Source: a virus. Taken from it: a DNA stretch of 35,228 nucleotides. The position numbers and the translations under genes are program-made. Positions 14,030-21,639 of this stretch are shown here, piece by piece. A model generated the notes under the pieces. It had not been told where the DNA came from and did no database searches. It worked only from the letters and a program-made list of their open reading frames with translations. Positions within the stretch are counted from its first letter, which is position 1; every line of letters starts with the position of its first letter. The stretch covers positions 1-35,228 of the IMG/VR virus record IMGVR_UViG_3300034220_000038, one strand, 5' to 3'.

Positions 14030-14730
14030 CGTTCGACCTCTCCGCCGCGGCGCGGGTCTTCGCGCAGGACGTCCAGGACCTCTTCGACGGGGTATTCCGG
14101 GTTCCGGTGACGGCCCGGGATGGGGATCGTCGAGTTCAAGTTCTTGCTGCTCGCCGACACTTCGTGGTCAGGCTCGCGAACCCCAAGAGCCAGCTGACGC
14201 TGGTGAAGGACGGCCGGCCGGTCGCCTCGCTGAGGATCTTGTACCACTGCGTTCCCGACAGCAGCGGAAAGTACCTGGCGGTGGCCAGGTCGGACTTCGA
14301 GTTGTACTCGGCCCAGGAGAAGACGCCGCTGGTCCGGCTGGACTACCTGCGCGACGCGCACACCGTGCCGTCGGCGCATTGGAACATCCACGCCGAGCGG
14401 GGCTCGATGTCACACCTGCTGGCCTCCACCAACCAGGACCACCCCGGGCAGTTCTCGAAGCTGCACTTCCCTGTGGGTGGCGCCCGGATGAGGCCGTGCC
14501 TCGAGGACTTCCTGCAGTTCCTGATCGTCGAGTTCCGGATCGACACGAAGCACGCCGCCCTAGACTTCCTGGCTGAACGGCGGGAGAAGTGGCGCCGCGC
14601 GGAGATCGCGACACTGGTACGCGACGCCCCGGATGAGGCCGCTCGCGTTCTCGCGGGCCTCGGTTTCGGGGTGACGCCGCCGCCGGCAGGAACACCGGCT
14701 TCCCGCACGGACGTGCTGCGGCGCTGGTAG
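14026..14730 (+). CDS. Conserved-looking actinobacterial protein of unknown function, partner of the upstream small gene
   Basis: This 234-residue protein starts at GTG coupled to the upstream gene. It has a beta-rich first half (RRHFVVRLANPKSQLTLV, RPVASLRILYHCVP, GKYLAVARSDFELY, TPLVRLDY), a central histidine pattern (SAHWNIHAERGSMSHLL, then KLHFPVGG), a FLQFLIVEF helix, and a helical C-terminus (AALDFLAERREKWRRAEIATLVRD) ending in VLAGLGFGV. Histidines in HWNIHAERG could be metal ligands or catalytic. Third-position A/T is more frequent than in neighbouring genes, so it was probably acquired separately. No enzyme family can be named. Confidence 0.65.
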   Translation: MTFDLSAAARVFAQDVQDLFDGVFRVPVTARDGDRRVQVLAARRHFVVRLANPKSQLTLVKDGRPVASLRILYHCVPDSSGKYLAVARSDFELYSAQEKTPLVRLDYLRDAHTVPSAHWNIHAERGSMSHLLASTNQDHPGQFSKLHFPVGGARMRPCLEDFLQFLIVEFRIDTKHAALDFLAERREKWRRAEIATLVRDAPDEAARVLAGLGFGVTPPPAGTPASRTDVLRRW

Positions 14731-14773
14731 CCCAGCCCGGCACGAGGCTGGCGCTCGTCCCGATCCGACGACG

Positions 14774-14816
14774 TAGCATCGCCGCGTCGCGCTCCCCCGC
14801 GGCGGACCCGTCCGCC
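14774..14816 (+). promoter_or_regulatory. Possible promoter and two mutually exclusive hairpins
   Basis: TAGCAT (14774-14779) is a good -10 box but lacks a convincing -35. Right after it, CGCCGCG (14780-14786) can pair with CGCGGCG (14798-14804), while GGCGGAC (14801-14807) pairs perfectly with GTCCGCC (14810-14816). The two stems share four bases and cannot form together. The segment may terminate the upstream pair, act as a leader control for the gene at 14833, or both. Confidence 0.35.
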
Positions 14817-14832
14817 CACCCCGGGGAGCACC

Positions 14833-15099
14833 ATGACCGACCTCGACCCCGTCCTGCGCGCAGAGCTGCAGGGCCTGCGCGACCGCCACGCCGCCGACGG
14901 CATAGCGCCGCGCGTCACCGTCGACGCGATCGCCGAGGTGCTCGTCCGCGCCGGCCACGACTACGACGTCGCCTGGCGCACCGCCGGGCGCTGGCTCATC
15001 ACCCGCGACACCCTCGACGAGGCCCTGGCCGTCGAGCTCGACCCGCCCTACGACACCAGCCGCTCCCGACCGGGCACAGCCGGCCCCGGCCGAGGTTGA
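14833..15099 (+). CDS. Hypothetical protein
   Basis: This 88-residue protein is helical in the first two thirds (LDPVLRAELQGLRDRHAADG, VTVDAIAEVLVRAGHDYDVAWRTAGRWL), resembling a small HTH-like bundle. GGGGAG (14823-14828) sits four bases before the ATG. It stands apart from its neighbours and may have its own promoter. Function unknown. Confidence 0.55.
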   Translation: MTDLDPVLRAELQGLRDRHAADGIAPRVTVDAIAEVLVRAGHDYDVAWRTAGRWLITRDTLDEALAVELDPPYDTSRSRPGTAGPGRG

Positions 15100-15131
15100 G
15101 CAGCTCGTCCGGACTGGCCGGGCGAGCCCGG

Positions 15132-15144
15132 TACCGTTCTGCGC
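15132..15144 (+). promoter_or_regulatory. Possible leaderless promoter -10 box
   Basis: TACCGT (15132-15137) is exactly 7 bases before the GTG at 15145, the same spacing as the two promoters at the immunity region. No ribosome site lies between them, as expected for a leaderless mRNA. No good -35 is seen. Confidence 0.35.
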
Positions 15145-15507
15145 GTGACCAGCACTCCCGACCCCCTCGCCGCCGAACGTCAGGCCTGGGCGGAGGCGAG
15201 CCGCCGGTACATGGACGCGGCGCTTGACCTCAAGCTGGCCAACGACGCCGTCCCGACCTCGCTGTCCCACTCGTTCATCGTGCTGAAGGAGATGGCGGGC
15301 TTCCTCGATGCTGGTCTCGCCGCGATGCACGCGCTCGACCGGCTCGTGGAGCGCGCCGAGCAGCTGGGCGGGCTGGAGGACGGCGACGAGAAGCTGCGCG
15401 CCGCCCGGGCCGAGATCGAGCGTGACTACCACCAGGTCCGCGAGCGGGCGATCGAGGTGCTGACCGAGGCGCAGCAGCTGCCCCGCGCGCGCCCCATGCG
15501 GCGCTAG
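15145..15507 (+). CDS. Helical hypothetical protein
   Basis: This 120-residue, nearly all-helical protein has regular charged heptad-like stretches (MDAALDLKLAND, ALDRLVERAEQLGGL, KLRAARAEIERDYHQV), so a coiled-coil dimer is likely. The GTG start lacks a ribosome site and may be leaderless. Its TAG lies in a CTAG that also forms the stop of the opposing gene. Function unknown. Confidence 0.55.
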   Translation: MTSTPDPLAAERQAWAEASRRYMDAALDLKLANDAVPTSLSHSFIVLKEMAGFLDAGLAAMHALDRLVERAEQLGGLEDGDEKLRAARAEIERDYHQVRERAIEVLTEAQQLPRARPMRR

Positions 15508-15875
15508 CGCGCGACGCCGGTCTCCATCCACTCGTCGACCGCCACCGAGTACCTCTCGGCCTCGTCGTCCGGCAGCAGCCGCTCCATCAGCAGCGCGTGC
15601 GCCACCACCCGCAACCCGCCCTGCCGCAACTCCTGCAGCAGCACGTCGTCCGGGCGCTCCCGGTACGACATCGCCGTGTCCACGGCCCGAGGCGGCAGCA
15701 CCTGCGCCCGGTCGCCCGCCGGGGACAGCGTCGCCCGCACCTCGTCCGCCATCCACCCCGGGATCTCGTCGTAGTGCAGGTCCGCGGCCTGCGCCACCAC
15801 CACCCGCACGTCGTCCGGATCCACCCCGAGCTCCTCGCCCAGGGACTCCGCCGTGGCCACCGCGTCGTCGCTCAC
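15504..15875 (-). CDS. Leftward hypothetical protein
   Basis: This 123-residue acidic protein is on the opposite strand, meeting the upstream gene tail to tail at a shared CTAG. It reads as mixed alpha/beta (ELGVDPDDVRVVVAQAADLHYDEIPGWM, then LRVVAHALLMERLLPDDEAERY). GTG start assumed at the right end, next to the presumed late promoter region. Like the leftward gene at 13076 it may be expressed independently of the lytic operons. No family recognised. Confidence 0.55.
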   Translation of the reverse strand: MSDDAVATAESLGEELGVDPDDVRVVVAQAADLHYDEIPGWMADEVRATLSPAGDRAQVLPPRAVDTAMSYRERPDDVLLQELRQGGLRVVAHALLMERLLPDDEAERYSVAVDEWMETGVAR

Positions 15876-15919
15876 GCCGCCGACGGTACGACGCCGCCGC
15901 GGCGTACGACAGCGCCACG

Positions 15920-15950
15920 TTGCGTGACCCCCAGGTCAACGGGTTACAGT
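15920..15950 (+). promoter_or_regulatory. Possible late-operon promoter
   Basis: TTGCGT (15920-15925) and TACAGT (15945-15950) are separated by 19 bases, slightly long, in the gap before the first late gene. The direction and position suit a promoter for the packaging and structural genes. It is weak by consensus and may need a phage activator. Confidence 0.35.
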
Positions 15951-16011
15951 GCGCTCGCTCGCATCCTCTGTGCCCGCAGCCACCTGCAAGTTGCCGCCGG
16001 AGGTGAGGCCC

Positions 16012-16140
16012 GTGCGCGCACCCCACGGCCCCCGCACTCCCGCCGGCTGGATCCACCTCGGCGCTGTCCTCGGCCTCGCGATCGTCATCGCCGTCGCCCT
16101 CATCCTCGGGGTGCTCCTCGCCGGCCACCTCGGACCATGA
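16012..16140 (+). CDS. Short single-span membrane protein
   Basis: This 42-residue protein has one strong transmembrane helix (GAVLGLAIVIAVALILGVLLAG). I chose the GTG at 16012 because GGAGGTGAGG (15999-16008) lies just upstream; the longer frame from 15949 has no ribosome site. The stop overlaps the HNH gene by ATGA. First gene of the late region, function unknown. Confidence 0.55.
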   Translation: MRAPHGPRTPAGWIHLGAVLGLAIVIAVALILGVLLAGHLGP

Positions 16141-16451
16141 CCGTAGGCCAGTGGCGCTCCAGCACCCGCCGCGCGCGCCTACCCACCGACTGGCCAGCCC
16201 GCCGCCGCCGCATCCTCATCCGCGACCAGCACCGCTGCCAGCTCGACTACCCCGGCATCTGCGCCGAACGGGCCACCGACGTCGACCACATCATCGCCGG
16301 CGACAACCACGACGACCACAACCTCCAGGCCGCGTGCGACCCCTGCCACCAGCACAAGAGCTCCCGCGAAGGCGTCCACGCCCGCGCCGACCGAGCAGCG
16401 CAGCGGCTGCGCCCGCCCCGCCGACACCCCGGACGAAGGAGCGACCCATGA
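16137..16451 (+). CDS. HNH endonuclease
   Basis: This 104-residue HNH nuclease has an N-terminal Arg-rich segment, Cys34 and Cys42 in CQLDYPGIC, the DVDHIIAG metal motif (D50-H51), an Asn in DDHNLQAAC, and CDPCHQHKS (67-75) supplying the zinc pair and last histidines. HNH proteins beside terminase genes in cos-type phages assist end cutting during packaging, so this one probably does the same. ATGA coupling with both neighbours. Confidence 0.85.
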   Translation: MTVGQWRSSTRRARLPTDWPARRRRILIRDQHRCQLDYPGICAERATDVDHIIAGDNHDDHNLQAACDPCHQHKSSREGVHARADRAAQRLRPPRRHPGRRSDP

Positions 16452-16867
16452 AGGTCAAGCTCACCCGCAGGCTCGGGCTGAACAAGGCCGGCACCAGGCT
16501 CGACTACACCGACTCCGAGGCCGACTGGCTCATCACCCGCGGCTACGCCGTCCGTCTCCCGGACGCACCGCCCCCTCCCCGCGTGCCCGCCACACCCGCG
16601 GCACCGCCCGCTGCCCCCGTCGTGCCGCCCACCGAGGGCGCGGGCGTCGCCGAGCCGGGCACGTCGAGCGAGACCACCACGACCCCGCCCGAGCAGGTGC
16701 CCGCGCCCGCCCACGACGACCCCACACCCCCGCCCCGGTCCGGTCAGGGCTCCGGCCGCCCCGCCTGGGCCGAACACGCCACCCGCCTCGGCGTCACCGT
16801 CGCCGACGCCGCCGACCGCGGCGACATCATCGCGGCCGTCAAGGCCGCCGGACACCCGATCGACTGA
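16448..16867 (+). CDS. Two-domain linker protein upstream of terminase
   Basis: This 139-residue protein has an N-terminal module (about 1-38) reading DYTDSEADWLITRGYAV, a Pro/Thr-rich disordered linker, and a C-terminal helix-turn module WAEHATRLGVTVADAADRGD with IIAAVKAAG, similar to SAP-like or Lsr2 C-terminal DNA-binding segments. The N-terminal module resembles the one in the gene at 26560. It may bridge DNA or proteins in capsid assembly; that is inference. Confidence 0.6.
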   Translation: MKVKLTRRLGLNKAGTRLDYTDSEADWLITRGYAVRLPDAPPPPRVPATPAAPPAAPVVPPTEGAGVAEPGTSSETTTTPPEQVPAPAHDDPTPPPRSGQGSGRPAWAEHATRLGVTVADAADRGDIIAAVKAAGHPID

Positions 16868-16899
16868 CCACCCGCCGACCACCCCCACCGCGCCGACCC

Positions 16900-17003
16900 A
16901 GGGGTGGGGAGGGGCTCCCCCCGGCCGACCAGCGACACCGGTCGGCATAGCGCCTGCCTGTGCGTGTGAATCCGGACCGTCCGCGAGCTGCGCTGATTCA
17001 CAC
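16900..17003. repeat. Hairpin-rich segment before terminase, candidate cos/pac site
   Basis: This gap of about 155 bases (16868-17023) has no gene. It contains three inverted repeats: GGGGAG with CTCCCC around a GGG loop near 16905-16919; GCCGACC (16924-16930) with GGTCGGC (16940-16946); and a perfect 9-base pair, GTGTGAATC (16964-16972) with GATTCACAC (16995-17003), 22 bases apart. Phage packaging sites often sit just before the terminase small subunit. The first hairpin may instead terminate the preceding transcript. Confidence 0.45.
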
Positions 17004-17023
17004 CTGAGCGATCGGAGGTCGCG

Positions 17024-17458
17024 ATGCCAGCGACCGGCCGGAAGCCGAAGCCGGAGGGCCAGGCGGTCAACCGCCACCGCCCGACGCACGAGTGGAACGA
17101 CGTGATCGACGTCCCGTTCGAGGACGGCCCGAAGCTGCCCAGCCGGCAGCCGACCGGGCCGGCGTGGCCGGCGCGGACGAAGCGGTGGTGGTCGATCATC
17201 TCGGCGATGCCGCACTGCCGGCTGTGGACGGCGTCGGACTGGGAGTTCGCGCTGGACACCGCGCAGGTCGCCGCCGAGATGCACTCGGGCAACGTGCGCG
17301 TCGCGACGGAGCTGCGGAATCGGGAGCGGGTGCTCGGCACGACGGTCGACTACCGCCGCGACCTGCGGATCCGGTACGTGCCCCCGACCGTCGAGCAGGA
17401 GCTCGACGAGCCGGCGTCGGTGTCGAGGCTCGATGACTTCCGCGGCCAGTTCGACTGA
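17024..17458 (+). CDS. Terminase small subunit
   Basis: This 144-residue protein sits immediately before the large subunit, overlapping it by 26 bases. Its N-terminus (RKPKPEGQAVNRHRPTHEWNDV) and the WARTKRWW-like WPARTKRWWSIISAMPHCRLW block, followed by helices (EFALDTAQVAAEMHSG, ATELRNRERVLG), match the usual small-subunit style of actinophages. It recognises the packaging site and regulates the ATPase/nuclease. GGAGG (17015-17019) precedes the ATG. Confidence 0.8.
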   Translation: MPATGRKPKPEGQAVNRHRPTHEWNDVIDVPFEDGPKLPSRQPTGPAWPARTKRWWSIISAMPHCRLWTASDWEFALDTAQVAAEMHSGNVRVATELRNRERVLGTTVDYRRDLRIRYVPPTVEQELDEPASVSRLDDFRGQFD

Positions 17459-20228
17459 GCAGCCGCCGGGCTACTACGTCGACGCGGTCACCGGGGCATG
17501 GCTGACCCTGCCGTGGCCGGGCGACCCGGGCCTGCCGTTCGGGCATCCGGAGCGCACAGCGCTGCTGCCGCCGAGCCTGGGTCCGCAGGTGTGGGCGTGG
17601 TGCGAGCGGTGGCTGCTGCACCACCTGACCGGCGACTCGTGGCGGTTCACGCCGGGACAGCGCCGGTTCGTCTACCTCTGGTACGCCGTGTCGGCCGAGG
17701 GCCGGTGGCTGTACCGTTCCGCGGTGAAGCGGGGAGCGAAGGGGCCGATCGCGAACGACACCCCTGTCCCGACGCCCATCGGCTGGGTGAGGCACGGCGA
17801 GCTCGCTCCGGGGACGCTCGTCTACGCGGCCGACGGAACTCCGACGAGGGTGCTCGACGTCCATGAAGAGGTTCTCGAACCCTGCTACGAGGTGACGTTC
17901 CGGAACGGCGAGAAGGTGGTCTGCACCGGATCGCATCGCTGGCCGATGGCCGAGTTCCGGGGCGACGGCCGCGTGAATCGCATCGTCAGCGTCGAGGAGA
18001 TGCTGGCGGCTGGCGTCGTGTACGAGCGCCGTCTGACGAGCGGCCGAACGAAGGCGACGCGAGCAGGGGTTGCTCGGTGGCGCGGCCTGCCGTCTCCTGC
18101 GCTGCAGGGTGTGACCTGCGAGTTCCCCGTGCCGCCGTACGTGCTCGGCTACTGGCTGGGCGACGGGGACAGTGACCAGCCGCGGATCACTGCGCACCGA
18201 GACGACCTCGAGTCGCTGCGGGAGCAGTTCGAGGCCGAGGGGATGCCGCTCGGCGAGGCGAAGCCGACCCACGGCGAGACCTTCCGAGTGCGGTTCGGCG
18301 CGCGCGGGGTGGCCAAGGCCGCGCTGCGCGACGCCGGACTCCTGATGGCCAAGCACATCCCGGCCGAGCTGCAGCGATCGTCGGTGGAGCAGCGGTGGGC
18401 GCTGCTCCAAGGACTTGTCGACTCCGACGGCACGGTCTCGAAGGGCGGGAACGTCGAGATCAGCCTGAGCGATCCACGCCTCGCAGCCGACGTGTTCGAG
18501 CTGGCCGTCGGGCTGGGCCTGATGCCGACGAAGAGCGTCTCGGCGAGCTCGTTCCGGGGTCAGGCGTACCTACCCCGGACGCGGATCAAGTTCACCCCCA
18601 CTGCCGCCGAGATCGTGAGCCGGCTGCCGCGCAAGCTGGAGCGCACAGGACAGCCGCGGCGGCACGCGGTTCCGTTCTCGCGCTCGCGAACGGTGGTGTC
18701 GATCGAGCGCGTGCCCAGCGTGCCCGCCCGCTGCATCACTGTGGAGCACGAGTCGCACCAGTACGTGGTCGGCGATCGCAGCCTGGTCACCTGCAACACC
18801 GGGAAGGACCCGTTCGGCGGGGCGCTGGTCAACGCCGAGCTGTGCGGCCCGGTCGCGCTGGCCGGCTGGGAGGACGGCCGTCCGCTGGGCCGTCGCCACC
18901 GGATGCCGCTGGTGCAGATCGCGGCCAACTCGGAGGCGCAGGCGAAGGACCTGCTGCGCGTGGCGAACGCGATGCAGTCGCCGGAGCTGCGCCAGGAGCT
19001 GGGCATCGACCCGGGCGAGACCCGGACGACGATCTACGGCGGCGGTCGGGCGGAGCTGCTCACGGCGTCGGAGGCGTCGTCGGAGGGCGACCCGGTCACG
19101 GCGATCTTCCTGAACGAGACCCACCACGCGAAGAGCTCGAACGGTGGGCACGCGGTCGCAGCGACGGCTCGGCGGAACGCCGGGAAGTCCCCGGCCTACA
19201 TCCAGGCTCGGCTGGCCGAGCTGACCAACGCGCACGAGCAGGGCGCGGACTCGGTGGCCGAGCGCAGCTTCGAGGCGTGGCAGGCGCAGGTCAGCGGCGC
19301 GTTTAAGCGGGTCGACATCCTGTACGACTCGCACGAGGCGCCTCCGAGCACGCAGCTCGACGATGACGACTCGCTGATGGCCGGGCTGCGGGCGGCGTAC
19401 AACGACGCGCCGTGGGCCGACTTGGAGCGGCTGCGCGACGAGGCGCAGGACCCGCGCACGTCGACGGCGGAGTCGATCCGGTACTACCTCAACGGGTTGG
19501 CCGCGGCGGAGGACGCCTGGATCGACCCCGGAAAGTTCGACGGTCGCGCCCGGCCGGAGCTGGTGGTCGCCGACCGCGAGCAGCTGGCGATGTTCCTGGA
19601 CTGCTCGAAGTCCACGGACGCGACCGGCCTGGTGGCGGCGCGGCTCTCGGATGGGCACGTGATCACCCTCGGCGGGTGGCAGCGCCCGCACGGCGATCGC
19701 GGCAAGGGGTGGCTCGCGCCGCGCAGCGAGGTCGACGCGACGGTGCGCGCGGCGTTCGAGCGGTGGGACGTCGCGTGGTTCGGGGTGGACCCGTCGCCGG
19801 CTCGGGACGACGAGACCGAGGCGCTGTACTGGATGCAGCTCATCGACGGCTGGCACCGGGACTTCCGGGACCGGCTTGCGGTGTGGGCCACCTCGGGCGC
19901 CGGCGGGCACAGCGTGCTGTTCGACATGCGGCTGTCGCAGCCGGGTGGCGCGGCCCGCGTGCAGCGCTTCACCCTCGCCGCCGAGCAGACCCAGCTCGAC
20001 ATCGACGAGGACGAGACCCTCACCCACGACGGGCACGCGATGCTGCGGCTCCACGCGCATAACGCGCGCCGGCGCCCGAACCAGTGGGGCGTGAGCCTGG
20101 GCAAGGTGACGCGCGACAGCAGCAAGCTCGTCGACCTAGCCGTGTGCATGGTCGGCGCCCGGATGGGGCGCCGGCTGGCCCTGAACAGCGGCAAGACGAC
20201 CAAGAAGCGCAGCGGCAAGGTCTGGTGA
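17433..20228 (+). CDS. Terminase large subunit precursor with embedded intein
   Basis: This 931-residue precursor would leave a mature enzyme of 580 residues after removal of the intein (105-455). The intein splits the ATP-binding loop: the flanks RGAKG and TGKDPFGG join to give the KGTGKDP P-loop. The ATPase domain continues with MPLVQIAANSEAQAKDLL and IFLNETHHAKSSNGGH (Walker B/coupling region). The nuclease domain carries the acidic FLDCSKSTDATGLV and later VDPSPARDD and DSSKLVDLAVCMVGARMG. The protein drives DNA into the capsid and cuts it. The ATG lies inside the small-subunit gene. Splicing is needed for activity. Confidence 0.9.
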   Translation: MTSAASSTEQPPGYYVDAVTGAWLTLPWPGDPGLPFGHPERTALLPPSLGPQVWAWCERWLLHHLTGDSWRFTPGQRRFVYLWYAVSAEGRWLYRSAVKRGAKGPIANDTPVPTPIGWVRHGELAPGTLVYAADGTPTRVLDVHEEVLEPCYEVTFRNGEKVVCTGSHRWPMAEFRGDGRVNRIVSVEEMLAAGVVYERRLTSGRTKATRAGVARWRGLPSPALQGVTCEFPVPPYVLGYWLGDGDSDQPRITAHRDDLESLREQFEAEGMPLGEAKPTHGETFRVRFGARGVAKAALRDAGLLMAKHIPAELQRSSVEQRWALLQGLVDSDGTVSKGGNVEISLSDPRLAADVFELAVGLGLMPTKSVSASSFRGQAYLPRTRIKFTPTAAEIVSRLPRKLERTGQPRRHAVPFSRSRTVVSIERVPSVPARCITVEHESHQYVVGDRSLVTCNTGKDPFGGALVNAELCGPVALAGWEDGRPLGRRHRMPLVQIAANSEAQAKDLLRVANAMQSPELRQELGIDPGETRTTIYGGGRAELLTASEASSEGDPVTAIFLNETHHAKSSNGGHAVAATARRNAGKSPAYIQARLAELTNAHEQGADSVAERSFEAWQAQVSGAFKRVDILYDSHEAPPSTQLDDDDSLMAGLRAAYNDAPWADLERLRDEAQDPRTSTAESIRYYLNGLAAAEDAWIDPGKFDGRARPELVVADREQLAMFLDCSKSTDATGLVAARLSDGHVITLGGWQRPHGDRGKGWLAPRSEVDATVRAAFERWDVAWFGVDPSPARDDETEALYWMQLIDGWHRDFRDRLAVWATSGAGGHSVLFDMRLSQPGGAARVQRFTLAAEQTQLDIDEDETLTHDGHAMLRLHAHNARRRPNQWGVSLGKVTRDSSKLVDLAVCMVGARMGRRLALNSGKTTKKRSGKVW
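17745..18797 (+). other. Intein with LAGLIDADG homing endonuclease, class 3 features
   Basis: This 351-residue insertion begins PIANDTPVPTPIGW and ends VTCN before a Thr extein residue. It has no N-terminal Cys or Ser. It instead shows the W-C-T triplet that defines class 3 inteins: Trp170 in SHRW (block B), Cys434 in ARCITVEH (block F) and Thr453 before the last two residues (block G). The usual penultimate His is replaced by Cys454; Asn455 is the cyclising residue. Two LAGLIDADG motifs, LGYWLGDGD (238-246) and LLQGLVDSDG (324-333), make a full homing nuclease. Numbering is from the precursor start. Confidence 0.9.
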
Positions 20229-20253
20229 CCATGCTCGAAGGGCAGGTGGTGGC

Positions 20254-21636
20254 GTGCTGAGCAAGAGCGACGTGATCGACCTGGTCCGGGAACGGCTGTG
20301 GCCGGGCTACCTCCGGCAGCGCGCCGAGGTCGACCGCATCGACCGCTGGTACCGGTGGGACCAGGACGACATCACGCTGCCCCGGGAGGCGACGGCGGAG
20401 CTCAAGGAGCTGGCCAAGCTGTCGAAGACCCGGTGGCTCGGGCTCGTCGTGACGACCGTCGCGCAGTGCCTCTACGTCGACGGCTGGCGGACGCCGCTGG
20501 CCGAGCCGGGTGAGCCCAGCAACCCGTGGCGGACGTGGCACGCCAACTACTTCGACCACCGCCAGACGGCCGTCTACCGGGCGGCGCTGGCCCACGGCCA
20601 GAGCTTCGTCATCGTCCTGCCGGGCGAGCTGCTCGGGCAGCCGATGAGCGTCATGCGTGGCGCGAGCCTGCGCAACACCTACGCGGAGTGGGCCGACCCG
20701 GCCGAGGACGACTGGCCGCGGCACGTCCTGCGCGTCGTTCCCGGCGCCACGAGCGACGTCCACGTGTACGACGCCGAGGCCGTGTACGACCTCACGGTCG
20801 CCGGCGAGGGCACCGCGGCGGACATCAAGTTCGTCCGGGCCCGCGCGCACGACGCCGGCGTGTGCCCGGTGGTGCGCTACGCCAACGACCTGGACCTCGA
20901 CGGCCGCTCCCCGGGTGAGGTGGAGCCGAACATCGCTGCGGCGGCGCGGATCAACAAGACGTCCTACGACCGGCTGCTGACCCAGCACTACTCGAGCTGG
21001 AAGGTCCGCACCGTGGCCGGCATGGCCGAGCCGGACACTGCCGGCGAGAAGGAGCGCGCGCGGATGCTGCTGCGCCAGCAGGACCTGCTGGTCGCGGAGG
21101 ACCCGGACACCAAGTTCGGCACGCTCGACGAGACCCCGCTCGACGGGTTCGTGGAGGCGTGGCGGGCCGACATCGAGGCGCTCGCCGCGGTGACGCAGAC
21201 CCCGACGCACGCGCTCACCGGGCAGCTGGTCAACCTCTCCGCGGAGGCGCTCGCCGCGGCGCGCGCGGCGCTCACGCAGAAGGTCACCGAGCGGCAGAAG
21301 AGCTTCGGTCGCTCCCACGCCCAGGCGCTGCGCCTGGCCGCCGGCCTGGCCGACGACGCCGCCTCGGCGGAAGACCTGATGGGGCGGGTGACCTGGCAGG
21401 ACATGGAGATCCGATCCATGGCTCAGGCCGTCGACGCGCTCGGGAAGGCCGCCACGATGCTCGGCGTGCCGCCGAAGGCGCTGTGGGGACGGATCCCCGG
21501 GGTCGAGAAGTCCGACGTCGACGAGTGGGCCGATCTCGCGGCCGAGGCCGACCCGGTGGCGCGGCTCGACCGGACGCTGGAGGCGCAGGCCCGCACGGAG
21601 TCGGTGCTCGGCCGCGTCCCGGGTCCAGCGGCCTGA
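20254..21636 (+). CDS. Portal protein (SPP1 gp6-like family)
   Basis: This 460-residue protein lies directly after the terminase, as portals do. The YLRQRAEVDRIDRWYRW start, the RWLGLVVTTVAQCLYVDGWR block, a clip/wing-like beta region, GEVEPNIAAAARINKTSYDRL, and LTGQLVNLSAEALAAARAAL before the long C-terminal helix all fit the family. It forms the dodecameric ring at the capsid vertex through which DNA passes. GTG start; AGGTGG (20243-20248) lies five bases before it. Confidence 0.9.
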   Translation: MLSKSDVIDLVRERLWPGYLRQRAEVDRIDRWYRWDQDDITLPREATAELKELAKLSKTRWLGLVVTTVAQCLYVDGWRTPLAEPGEPSNPWRTWHANYFDHRQTAVYRAALAHGQSFVIVLPGELLGQPMSVMRGASLRNTYAEWADPAEDDWPRHVLRVVPGATSDVHVYDAEAVYDLTVAGEGTAADIKFVRARAHDAGVCPVVRYANDLDLDGRSPGEVEPNIAAAARINKTSYDRLLTQHYSSWKVRTVAGMAEPDTAGEKERARMLLRQQDLLVAEDPDTKFGTLDETPLDGFVEAWRADIEALAAVTQTPTHALTGQLVNLSAEALAAARAALTQKVTERQKSFGRSHAQALRLAAGLADDAASAEDLMGRVTWQDMEIRSMAQAVDALGKAATMLGVPPKALWGRIPGVEKSDVDEWADLAAEADPVARLDRTLEAQARTESVLGRVPGPAA

Positions 21637-21639
21637 TCC

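Noticed and set aside
17745-18797. Insertion as a group I intron or separate homing gene
   Set aside because: The reading frame continues through both junctions and intein blocks A, B, C, E, F and G are present in order, so it is an intein.
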